Shown: positions 43,601-51,456 of the stretch, one piece after another | Numbering within the stretch: position 1 is the stretch's first letter | Layout: every line of letters begins with the position of its first letter | Origin: Acidimicrobiia bacterium | GTDB lineage: Bacteria; Actinomycetota; Acidimicrobiia; Spongiisociales; UBA5794 | Assembly (NCBI GenBank): GCA_030065575.1 | Contig: JASJDZ010000008.1 | Span: forward strand, 31,546-95,545 | Length of the DNA stretch: 64,000 bases | Direction of reading: 5' to 3' | Notes under the pieces: generated by a model | Database searches by the model: none | Told to the model about the DNA's origin: nothing | The model's input: only the letters and a program-made list of their open reading frames with translations | Translations under genes and position numbers: made by a program

Positions 43601-44614
43601 ATGACGCGTAGGTTCATGTCGGTGGCTGCCGCCGTCGTGCTGGTTGCTACCGGATGTGGCGGGAGTTCCGACCCCTCGGTGAACGCCGGCTCGGTACGGG
43701 CGCGACCGCTGGTGTACAGCCTGACCGGCGATGTGACTCTTCAATATCACACCGAGATGGAGACGGCGATGACTGTTGCCTTCGGTGAGGAGTTGACTTC
43801 ACTGGATCCGTCGATGCCGTCCACCATGGAGACCGAGATGGCCATGGCGTTTGACAGCACCTACCGGATCGAGGATGGTCCGGAGCCTGACACCTACCGG
43901 GTGGCCATGAGTCTGGACAACATCGAACTCGAGTCGGGATCGGTACAGATGGGCCGGGAGAAGGTGGACCTGAGCGATGTTCCGCAGCGCGAGATCGACG
44001 CGGCACTGGCCTCTCAGCTGCCCGAGTTCGTCTACATCATCAACGACAGGGGCGAGGTTGTTTCCGTTGAGTTTGGCGGAGTGGCTCTGAATGTCGAGGG
44101 CCTCCTCGGCGGCACGTCGACGGGGTCGTTCACCGGCGGGCAGATGTTCGGTCCTCAGCTGCCGGAAGGCGAGGTGAACGTCGGGGACAGTTGGACGACG
44201 ACTTCCACCCAGGATTTTGGAGAGAAGGTCATCGAGACAGAGGAGACGCATACGATCCTCCGTACCGAGGAGCGCAACGGTATCGACACCTGGGTCATCA
44301 GGTCGAAGATGAAGACCGATGCTTTCACCGTCACCTGGGAAGACATGATCGCCCTGTACGAGGACTTCGGCGGCATTCAGAACATGGAGGGCATGGACGG
44401 CATGCCCGTCTCGTTCCAGATGGCGATGCGGTCCTCGCCGACGAGCACGACGATGATGACGTGGCTCGATCCGGCGTCGGGTCGCACGGTCGCCGTTGAT
44501 ATCAACGGCAACGTCGCAATGACGATGGAGATGGGCGGCATTCCCGGGATGGCCGGCAGCTTCTCGATGGACATGGACGGCTACACCCATATCGCGATGG
44601 AGTTGACCCGCTAG
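43601..44614 (+). CDS. Hypothetical lipoprotein, DUF6263-like
   Basis: This 337-residue protein has a signal (MTRRFMSVAAAVVLVAT) with lipobox GCG at residue 19-21. The mature domain is beta-rich with LPEGEVNVGDSW near residue 192, a pattern reminiscent of DUF6263 proteins, followed by a methionine-rich end (ME, MDGM, MEMGG). Methionine enrichment (near 265-330) is striking and may reflect metal or oxidation properties, but this is conjecture. ATG 43601 has AGAGGTG upstream. It follows dapB after 60 nt. Confidence 0.72.
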   Translation: MTRRFMSVAAAVVLVATGCGGSSDPSVNAGSVRARPLVYSLTGDVTLQYHTEMETAMTVAFGEELTSLDPSMPSTMETEMAMAFDSTYRIEDGPEPDTYRVAMSLDNIELESGSVQMGREKVDLSDVPQREIDAALASQLPEFVYIINDRGEVVSVEFGGVALNVEGLLGGTSTGSFTGGQMFGPQLPEGEVNVGDSWTTTSTQDFGEKVIETEETHTILRTEERNGIDTWVIRSKMKTDAFTVTWEDMIALYEDFGGIQNMEGMDGMPVSFQMAMRSSPTSTTMMTWLDPASGRTVAVDINGNVAMTMEMGGIPGMAGSFSMDMDGYTHIAMELTR

Positions 44615-44623
44615 GAACTGTCT

Positions 44624-45469
44624 CTAGAACAACGCGCTGGCGAGCTGGCGGCGATAGGTCGTTGTGAGCGGATGGCCGTCGCCGAGCACTTCGAAGATGT
44701 CCAGCATCGCCGTTCGTGCGTCTTCCTTGCTTGCTCCCCGCGCTTTGACGACGCTGAGCAGATGGTCAAGGGCAGGCTCGTACTCGGCGCGGGCAGCCAG
44801 GGCCATCGCCACTTCGATCCGAAGTCGTTCGTCATCGGGTGCGCCCGCAAGCTTTGCGGTCAGCTCGTTCAGGTCCGTGTCCCGTGACGCGCTCAATCGG
44901 GCAGCCGACTGCAGACGCTCTACCTCATCGGTTGCTGCCAGTTTCCCCAGGACGATGAGCGCTTCGTCTTGACGGCTCGATGCGATCAGCAGCGCAGCCA
45001 GGCCGGTGCCGGCTTCCTGATGGTCGGACTGCTCCTCGAGAGCTGCCCGGAAGAGACGCTCAGCTGTGTCGAGGTTCCCCGCAATAGCGGCATCGCGAGC
45101 CTGATCAACGACGAGGTCGATCTCGGAGGGGAGCAGTCTCTCCAGCCATTCTTTGATTGCCCGCTCCGGAAGAGCCCCGGTGAACTGGTCTGCCGGCATG
45201 CCGTCGCGGAACCCGATGACGGTGGGTATGCCCTGCACGTTGAACTGAGCAGCCAGCTGCTGGTTGCTGTCGACGTCCACCTTGGCGAGGACGAACGCTC
45301 CTGCAGCTTCGTCGGCGAGCTTCTCGAGGGCCGGCCCTAGCGTCCGACACGGACCGCACCACTCTGCCCAGAAGTCAACAACAACGGGGACATCGTGGCT
45401 CTTCTGCAGCACTGCTTGCTGGAAATCGGCGGCGGACACGTCTTGGATGTAGGGACTTGTGGATTCCAT
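44624..45469 (-). CDS. Thioredoxin-TPR protein (CnoX-like)
   Basis: This 281-residue protein has an N-terminal thioredoxin domain with WAEWCGPCR (Cys38, Cys41) and the cis-proline region GIPTVIGFRDG, then a helical TPR-like domain of about 165 residues (ERLFRAALEEQSDHQEAG). The combination is like E. coli CnoX/YbbN, a chaperone-type thioredoxin. Here CGPC is redox-competent. ATG 45469 has TATCCT seven bases upstream. It is divergent from dapA. Confidence 0.88.
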   Translation of the reverse strand: MESTSPYIQDVSAADFQQAVLQKSHDVPVVVDFWAEWCGPCRTLGPALEKLADEAAGAFVLAKVDVDSNQQLAAQFNVQGIPTVIGFRDGMPADQFTGALPERAIKEWLERLLPSEIDLVVDQARDAAIAGNLDTAERLFRAALEEQSDHQEAGTGLAALLIASSRQDEALIVLGKLAATDEVERLQSAARLSASRDTDLNELTAKLAGAPDDERLRIEVAMALAARAEYEPALDHLLSVVKARGASKEDARTAMLDIFEVLGDGHPLTTTYRRQLASALF

Positions 45470-45476
45470 TCGAGGG

Positions 45477-45482
45477 AGGATA
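45477..45482 (-). promoter_or_regulatory. -10 hexamer, leaderless start of the thioredoxin gene
   Basis: TATCCT, 7 nt before ATG 45469. Confidence 0.55.
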
Positions 45483-45547
45483 GTTAGCCGCCAAACGGAG
45501 CCCATACGGAGGGCGCTGCAATACAGAGCGGTAGTCCAGACCACTGC

Positions 45548-45553
45548 TACCGT
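45548..45553 (+). promoter_or_regulatory. -10 hexamer, leaderless start of dapA
   Basis: TACCGT, 6 nt before ATG 45560. Confidence 0.5.
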
Positions 45554-45559
45554 TTGGAC

Positions 45560-46456
45560 ATGGATACACGTCCCCCCGCCCCGTTTGGAACCGTTCTCAC
45601 GGCCGTACTCACCCCGTTCGATAGCGAGGGATCGGTCGACTACGGCGTGTTCTGGAAGCTAATCAGGCACCTGGCCGACAATGGCAGCGATGGCGTCGTT
45701 GTGACCGGCACCACCGGAGAGTCGCCGACCCTCTCCAAGCCCGAGAAGATTGCCCTCTACAAGGCCGCGGTTGAGGCTGCCGGCGATCGACTGAAGGTCA
45801 TCGCAGGTACCGGCACGTACAACACGGCCGAGTCCGTGGCTCTAACTGAGCAAGCTGCCGGCGTGGGAGTCGACGGCATCATGGCTGTGACCCCCTACTA
45901 CTCGAAGCCGCCGCAGGCAGGGCTCGTCAGGCATTTCACCGCAATCGCAGATGCGACCGATCTGCCGCTCATGCTGTACAACATCCCCGGCCGCACCTCA
46001 CGCCTCATCGAGGTAGAGACACTGGTAGAGCTAGCACATCACGAGAAGATCATCGCGGTCAAGGACGCCGTCGGAGACCTCGACTTCACGCGGCGCGCCA
46101 TCGGTGAACTGCCCGAAGGGTTCGCCGTCTACTCAGGTGATGACGGTCGCACCAAGGACCTGGTTTACGCCAACGGCGTCGGCGTGGTCTCGGTGGCCGC
46201 CCATTTCGCCGGCAACCAGATTCAGAAGTTGATTGCCGCGGTCATCTCGGAGGATCACGACGAAGCCAACCGCATCCAGGACAAGCTGAGCCCGCTGTTC
46301 GAGGCCTTGTTCCTGGAGCCCAGCCCGATGCCGCTCAAGGCGGGAATGAAGGCGCTCTGGGATGACGTTGGTGAACCGCGACTGCCGCTGCTGACCGCAG
46401 CTGCGGAGACGACTGAGAAGATCAAGGCGGCATACGAGGTCGCCCAGGAAGTCTGA
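45560..46456 (+). CDS. dapA: 4-Hydroxy-tetrahydrodipicolinate synthase
   Basis: This 298-residue TIM-barrel aldolase condenses pyruvate and aspartate semialdehyde in lysine/diaminopimelate synthesis. GTTGESPTL (50-58), YYSKPPQ, YNIPGRT (140-146) and the Schiff-base lysine in IIAVKDAVGD (Lys168) are intact. ATG 45560 has TACCGT six bases upstream, a leaderless-type start; TTG 45554 is a less likely alternative. rnj follows after 15 nt, so the two are probably cotranscribed. Confidence 0.95.
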   Translation: MDTRPPAPFGTVLTAVLTPFDSEGSVDYGVFWKLIRHLADNGSDGVVVTGTTGESPTLSKPEKIALYKAAVEAAGDRLKVIAGTGTYNTAESVALTEQAAGVGVDGIMAVTPYYSKPPQAGLVRHFTAIADATDLPLMLYNIPGRTSRLIEVETLVELAHHEKIIAVKDAVGDLDFTRRAIGELPEGFAVYSGDDGRTKDLVYANGVGVVSVAAHFAGNQIQKLIAAVISEDHDEANRIQDKLSPLFEALFLEPSPMPLKAGMKALWDDVGEPRLPLLTAAAETTEKIKAAYEVAQEV

Positions 46457-46471
46457 GCAGGCAGCGCACCT

Positions 46472-48100
46472 ATGAGCGTTCGAATCAGCTTTCTCGGTGG
46501 GCTTGGCGAGATCGGCCGCAACTGCGCTGCCATCGAGATCGACGGCAAGATCGCTCTCCTCGACTGCGGGATCATGTTTCCTGAGGAGGATATGCTCGGG
46601 GTCGACCTCGTGCTTCCCGACTTCTCGTCCGTGCTCGAGCGCGCCGACGACGTTGCCTGTGTCATCCTCACCCACGCACACGAGGACCACGTTGGCTCGC
46701 TGGCGTACTTCCTGCGCGAGGTCAACGTCCCGGTGTACGGCAGCGAGCTATGTGTCGCTCTCGCCCGGAACCGGGTTGAGGAAGTTGGCGTCGAGCCCGA
46801 CATGCGCCCCGTGACCACCAACGAGTGGATCGAAGAGGGCCCGTTCCGCTTCACATTCGTTCGTGTTGCTCACAGCGTCCCGCATGCCACCGGCGTCGTT
46901 CTCGACACTCCAGAGGGGACAATCGTCCATTCCGGCGACTACAAGCTGGACCCCACACCAATCGATGGAGAACCGACCGATCTGCTCACGTTTGCCGGTT
47001 TTGGCCGCCAGGGTGTGCAGCTGCTGCTCGCCGATTCGACCAACGCCGAGCGGCAGGGCTTTGTCGAGTCGGAGGCGTCCGTTGGAGCTGAGGTCCAGAA
47101 CCTTGTTGCCCGTGCGGATGGGCGGGTGATCCTGGCGTGTTTCGCCTCCCACATCCACCGGGTGCAGCAGATCATCGATGCGGTGGTGGCGTCGAATCGG
47201 AAGTTCGCCCTCCTCGGCCGCTCGATGATCCGAAACTCGGAGATAGCTCGCGAGCTCGGGGTACTCGACTATCCGGAGGACAACCTGCTGGAGATCGGGG
47301 AGCTTGCTGAGCTGCCCCCTGCGGAAACGGCCGTGATCTGTACCGGTAGCCAGGGCGAGCCGTATGCGGCGCTTTCGCTCATGGCATCGGGCCAGCACCA
47401 CAACATCAAGCTGCAACCAGAGGACACCGTGATCATCTCTGCGACCGCGATCCCGGGCAACGAAACGAAGGTCTCCCGGGTGATCAACAATCTCGTCGCT
47501 GCGGGCGCCGATGTGTTCCACGGAGGCAATGCGCACGTTCACGTGTCGGGCCATGCCGCCCAGGATGAGATCAAGACCTTCCTGAATGTCATCCAACCCC
47601 GATCATTTGTCCCGGTGCACGGGGAGCGCAGGCATCTGCATGCCAACGCCAGAATCGCCGAGGAAGTTGGTATCGAGCACATTGAGGTCTGTGTCGACGG
47701 CGACACGGCCGTCCTCGAGGATGGCCGGTTATCAATCGAGCGCGGAGCGGTGCCGGCGGGCTATGTGTATCTCGACGGTGTCGATATCGGCGATGTGGAA
47801 GACGTGTTGCGCGACCGCCGCCATCTTGCGGATGACGGGGTTCTGATTGTCACCGTCGGCGTCGACATATCCAACGGTGAGATTGTGATCGGGCCCGATG
47901 TCGATAGTCACGGAGTGCGCGACGATGCTGAGAGCCTGCACGCAACGGTTGCTGAGGTCGTGGTCGATGCGATGGCCAACCTCGATTGGCCGGCCGACCT
48001 CGACACGATCCGACGGCGGGTACGCAATACTGCCAGCCGGTCGGTCAAGAAGCAGATGAACAGCCGTCCGGTAGTGATCCCGGTGATAATCGAGGTATAG
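46472..48100 (+). CDS. rnj: Ribonuclease J
   Basis: This 542-residue metallo-beta-lactamase/beta-CASP RNase has THAHEDHVGSL (67-77) with His68, His70, Asp72 and His73 as the zinc ligands, HSGDYKLDP, and the beta-CASP region ending in HVHVSGHAAQDE. RNase J combines 5'-3' exonuclease and endonuclease activity in mRNA decay and rRNA maturation. The dapA-rnj-ftsK order is common in Actinobacteria. Two perfect hairpins follow its stop. Confidence 0.93.
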   Translation: MSVRISFLGGLGEIGRNCAAIEIDGKIALLDCGIMFPEEDMLGVDLVLPDFSSVLERADDVACVILTHAHEDHVGSLAYFLREVNVPVYGSELCVALARNRVEEVGVEPDMRPVTTNEWIEEGPFRFTFVRVAHSVPHATGVVLDTPEGTIVHSGDYKLDPTPIDGEPTDLLTFAGFGRQGVQLLLADSTNAERQGFVESEASVGAEVQNLVARADGRVILACFASHIHRVQQIIDAVVASNRKFALLGRSMIRNSEIARELGVLDYPEDNLLEIGELAELPPAETAVICTGSQGEPYAALSLMASGQHHNIKLQPEDTVIISATAIPGNETKVSRVINNLVAAGADVFHGGNAHVHVSGHAAQDEIKTFLNVIQPRSFVPVHGERRHLHANARIAEEVGIEHIEVCVDGDTAVLEDGRLSIERGAVPAGYVYLDGVDIGDVEDVLRDRRHLADDGVLIVTVGVDISNGEIVIGPDVDSHGVRDDAESLHATVAEVVVDAMANLDWPADLDTIRRRVRNTASRSVKKQMNSRPVVIPVIIEV

Positions 48101-48101
48101 G

Positions 48102-48125
48102 CGATTCGCCTTGGAGGGCGAATCG
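48102..48125. terminator. Hairpin 1 between rnj and the convergent gene
   Basis: CGATTCGCC-TTGGAG-GGCGAATCG is a perfect 9-bp stem immediately after the rnj stop. The following TTTGAG gives only a short T run on the plus strand. Likely part of a bidirectional terminator. Confidence 0.6.
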
Positions 48126-48127
48126 TT

Positions 48128-48150
48128 TGAGTTTGGCGAGGCCAAACTCA
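48128..48150. terminator. Hairpin 2 between rnj and the convergent gene
   Basis: TGAGTTTGGC-GAG-GCCAAACTCA is a perfect 10-bp stem with a GAG loop, two nucleotides after hairpin 1 and 12 nt from the stop of the minus-strand gene. Confidence 0.6.
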
Positions 48151-48162
48151 GGGCTGGGCGTT

Positions 48163-48990
48163 CTATTTGCCCTTGCGGCGACGGCCCTTGCGACCCTTGG
48201 GCTCTGACTCGGGCCGCATATCGCCGATGGCGCTGAGCACGGACCTTCCACCGTCCCCTTCGAGGCGGGGCAGCTTGGCGGAGTGTCTGTCGTAGAACGA
48301 TCTGCCGTCGGCGCTGCGGACGAGAACACCTTCTTCATCGACCATGTCCATGTCTGCCATCGACGGCGAGGAGCCCGCTTCGGGGTCAGATTCGCCGTTG
48401 CGCTCCCGTTCCGCTCGTTCCAGTCTGGCGGCCAGGGAGGAGTCCTCCTCGGGCGCATCTGCGGCTGCTTCCGCCTGCTCGGCTTTGCGGAGCCGGGCCG
48501 CCAGCGATGTGTCCTCGTCGTCGCCGGCTGGTTCCGGTTCGGCGGCGGGGGGCGGTGTGTCGTGCATCGGAGGGGGTGGGGGAGCCTGGGGAGGTACGGG
48601 GGCCACGCCGGCCTGGGCGGCTGCGGCGATCTCGGAGAGTTCCTCCATCCGCTCAACTGCGTCGGTGAGCCGCTGAACGAGCTCGTCGCGCTCGGATTTG
48701 AGCCCGTCGATCTCATCAACGAGATCCTGTCGCTCGGCCTGCATTTCGCGCTGCTTCTTGATCAGCTTGCGAACCTGCCCGATGATCTCCTCAGCATCAT
48801 CTCCAAGCGCCGCCAGCGGATTGGGAACCGACCCGGAAGATGCGCCGGCTTCCGAGACGATGGCTTCGGCCTGGCGATGTGCGCGCGCGATGATCTCTGC
48901 GGCTTCGTGCTTCGCCTGGGCGACAGCTTCGTCTGCTGATTCGGCGTTCTCTTCTGAGTTCCCTGGCACCGATTGGAGTGGAACACTCAC
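48163..48990 (-). CDS. Coiled-coil protein with basic tail, DivIVA/AtpF-like helical start
   Basis: This 275-residue protein is not assigned to a family. It has an N-terminal helical segment (AKHEAAEIIARAHRQAEAI), a coiled coil (about 72-120, KKQREMQAERQDLVDEI), a proline-rich linker (VPPQAPPPPP), two repeats of an acidic LAAR motif (EDTSLAARLRKAEQ and EDSSLAARLERAER), and a Lys/Arg-rich tail (GRKGRRRKGK). The layout suggests a scaffold that interacts with the envelope or nucleic acid. GTG 48990 has GGGAG upstream. Located between rnj and ftsK. Confidence 0.75.
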   Translation of the reverse strand: MSVPLQSVPGNSEENAESADEAVAQAKHEAAEIIARAHRQAEAIVSEAGASSGSVPNPLAALGDDAEEIIGQVRKLIKKQREMQAERQDLVDEIDGLKSERDELVQRLTDAVERMEELSEIAAAAQAGVAPVPPQAPPPPPMHDTPPPAAEPEPAGDDEDTSLAARLRKAEQAEAAADAPEEDSSLAARLERAERERNGESDPEAGSSPSMADMDMVDEEGVLVRSADGRSFYDRHSAKLPRLEGDGGRSVLSAIGDMRPESEPKGRKGRRRKGK

Positions 48991-49156
48991 TGTTGGTGGC
49001 TCCCTTCACAGCCCGCAGGTGCGAGCCGCTGTTATGTCTGAGACGTTCTATCGGCAGATAGCCCTCCAGCCTGAACCGCTTATCGCGCGGAGCGCGCGCA
49101 GCAGCGCGCGATTGGTTGTTTGTACAGCAACCGCAAGCCTGTATGCTGAATGACCC

Positions 49157-51400
49157 ATGGCAACACGGACCAAAACCCGTGGGGCTTCTGGGCGGAAAAC
49201 GGCGACCAGGAAACAGCAGAAAAAGCGGCAGACCACTTCCATCTCCAACGCGCTGAAGGGGATGAAGCAGCGGATCCGAGACCGGCTCGGGCGTCACACC
49301 GACGACGTCTGGGGGGTTGTCCTGATAGTTGCAGCCGCAGTGCTGATGCTCTCGTTCTTTGGACTAGCCGGACCTCTTGGTGACTGGGCGGCGACAGGCC
49401 TCGAGTTCGTCTTTGGCCTGTGGGCCTACTTTGCACCCGTGGTTCTGATTGCCATCGGCGTAGTCATGATCTCCACGATGCCGCGTGCCGACTACGGCAG
49501 GGTTTCTCTAGGACTATTCGTGCTCTTCGTGAGCTCTATGGCCCTCTTCCACCTCCTCACCGGCACGGTGTCCCTTGCGTCGTCGGTGGATCTTGTCGTC
49601 GAACGTGGCGGTGCAGTTGGGTCGCTGATCGCATTCCCGCTGCGTCGGTTGATCGGGTTCTGGGGTGCGTTCGTAGTTTTGGTCGGCGTCATTGCCCTGT
49701 CTTCTCTGATCCTCACCAAGGCCACCATTCGCGACATAGGCTTGAGCATCGCTGCGCTGCTCAGACGTGCCCGCACCGCGCTTCGGAATCTGCGTCGCTC
49801 CGGCCGCGCCGAGCCGAAACCGGCCCCCGTTCAGCCTGCGGAGATCACCCCTCCGCCGCCTCGCGAGTCGGCAACCCCCAGCAAGAAGGCGAAGAAGAGC
49901 AGTCCACCCAAGCCGAAGCCCAAGCAGACCCGCCCGGCACCCCAGCCCGCTGCCGGCGAGGGATACCGTTTGCCACCTCTCGAGCTTCTGTCTGTTGGGG
50001 AGACCAATGGTCAGAATCGCCGGGCTCTGGAACAGGCCGGATACGAGCTGCAGCAGACGTTGAATCAGCACGGTGTGGATGCCCGGCTGACGCGCATTGT
50101 CCCGGGACCAACCGTCACGAGGTACGAGGTCGAGCTGGCTCCCGGCGTCAAGGTGTCTCGAGTGACCAATCTCAACACCGACATTGCCTACGCCATGGCT
50201 TCAGCCGATGTACGCATCCTGGCCCCCATCCCCGGTAGGAGCGCTATCGGTATCGAGGTTCCCAACAGCCATCGCGACTTGGTCACGCTCGGGGAGATCC
50301 TGTCGAGCGACATCGCAGGCCACACTGTGAACCCACTCGCCGTCGCTCTTGGGAAGGATGTCAGCGGCAAGAGCCGGCTGCTTCATCTCGATGAGTTGCC
50401 GCACGTGCTCATCGCCGGAGCTACCGGCGCGGGCAAGTCCTCGTGCATCAACTCGATTGTCACATCGCTGATGATGCGCGCCACGCCGGATGAGGTTCGG
50501 ATGATCCTCGTTGATCCGAAACGGGTGGAACTCGGTCAGTACAACGACATACCCCACCTGCTCACCAAGGTCATCACCAATCCCAAGAAGGCCGCCGATG
50601 CTTTGCAGTGGGCGGTTGCGGAGATGGACCGTCGCTACGACCTGCTTGCCGATGCCGGAGTGCGGGACATAACGAGCTACCGCGAGAAGTGGGACGCAGG
50701 CGGCCTCGATGAGGAGATGTTCGACCGCTTCCCGTACATCGTGGTGATAGTCGACGAGCTCAACGATCTGATGATGGTTGCCGGTCGGGCTGTTGAGGAT
50801 TCGATTGTGCGGATCGCCCAGATGGCCCGTGCGGTTGGGATCCATCTCGTGTTGGCAACGCAGCGGCCGTCGGTCAATGTGATTACCGGCGTGATCAAGG
50901 CGAACGTTCCTTCTCGCCTTGCGTTTGCCGTCGCATCCCAAACCGATTCGCGTGTGATCATTGACTCGTCGGGCGCCGAAAAACTGGTGGGACTAGGTGA
51001 CATGCTCGTTGTCACCGCCCGCGACCCGAAACCCGAGCGAATCCAGGGTGCCTTCGTGACGGAGAGGGAGATTCACTCCGTTGTCGATTGGGTCAGTCAG
51101 CAGGGTAAGACCGAGTACCGAGATGAGGAAGTCTTCGAGGTTGCTCAGGCCGCAGCCGCGGTCGAGGACGAGTTCGACGGCGAAGACCCGGAGTTGATGC
51201 GACAGGCGATGGAGTTGGTAGTCCGGTCGCAGCTGGGATCTACGTCGATGCTGCAGCGCAAGCTCCGCATCGGGTTCGCCCGGGCCGGGCGCGTCATGGA
51301 CATTCTGGAGATCAAGGGAGTTGTGGGTCCCTCCGAGGGGTCGAAGGCTCGCGAGGTCTTGATGACTGTCGAGGAACTCGATCAGATTCTGGTCGGCTGA
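49157..51400 (+). CDS. ftsK: DNA translocase FtsK/SpoIIIE
   Basis: This 747-residue protein has an N-terminal basic region, four hydrophobic segments (about 54-74, 84-107, 115-135, 165-188), a Pro/Lys linker, and the FtsK motor with GATGAGKSS (Walker A, near 420), VIVDELNDLM (Walker B) and a C-terminal winged-helix gamma domain. FtsK pumps DNA at the division septum to resolve chromosome dimers. ATG 49157 has TATGCT nine bases upstream. Shorter membrane domain than E. coli FtsK, normal for Actinobacteria. Confidence 0.93.
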   Translation: MATRTKTRGASGRKTATRKQQKKRQTTSISNALKGMKQRIRDRLGRHTDDVWGVVLIVAAAVLMLSFFGLAGPLGDWAATGLEFVFGLWAYFAPVVLIAIGVVMISTMPRADYGRVSLGLFVLFVSSMALFHLLTGTVSLASSVDLVVERGGAVGSLIAFPLRRLIGFWGAFVVLVGVIALSSLILTKATIRDIGLSIAALLRRARTALRNLRRSGRAEPKPAPVQPAEITPPPPRESATPSKKAKKSSPPKPKPKQTRPAPQPAAGEGYRLPPLELLSVGETNGQNRRALEQAGYELQQTLNQHGVDARLTRIVPGPTVTRYEVELAPGVKVSRVTNLNTDIAYAMASADVRILAPIPGRSAIGIEVPNSHRDLVTLGEILSSDIAGHTVNPLAVALGKDVSGKSRLLHLDELPHVLIAGATGAGKSSCINSIVTSLMMRATPDEVRMILVDPKRVELGQYNDIPHLLTKVITNPKKAADALQWAVAEMDRRYDLLADAGVRDITSYREKWDAGGLDEEMFDRFPYIVVIVDELNDLMMVAGRAVEDSIVRIAQMARAVGIHLVLATQRPSVNVITGVIKANVPSRLAFAVASQTDSRVIIDSSGAEKLVGLGDMLVVTARDPKPERIQGAFVTEREIHSVVDWVSQQGKTEYRDEEVFEVAQAAAAVEDEFDGEDPELMRQAMELVVRSQLGSTSMLQRKLRIGFARAGRVMDILEIKGVVGPSEGSKAREVLMTVEELDQILVG

Positions 51401-51444
51401 GCCAAATACGTGGTGTCGTGCCCCCAAAGCCGATCCCTCCTCGG

Positions 51445-51450
51445 TAGTTT
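51445..51450 (+). promoter_or_regulatory. -10 hexamer, leaderless start of the PabB-PabC-like gene
   Basis: TAGTTT, 6 nt before GTG 51457. Confidence 0.55.
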
Positions 51451-51456
51451 TTAGGC

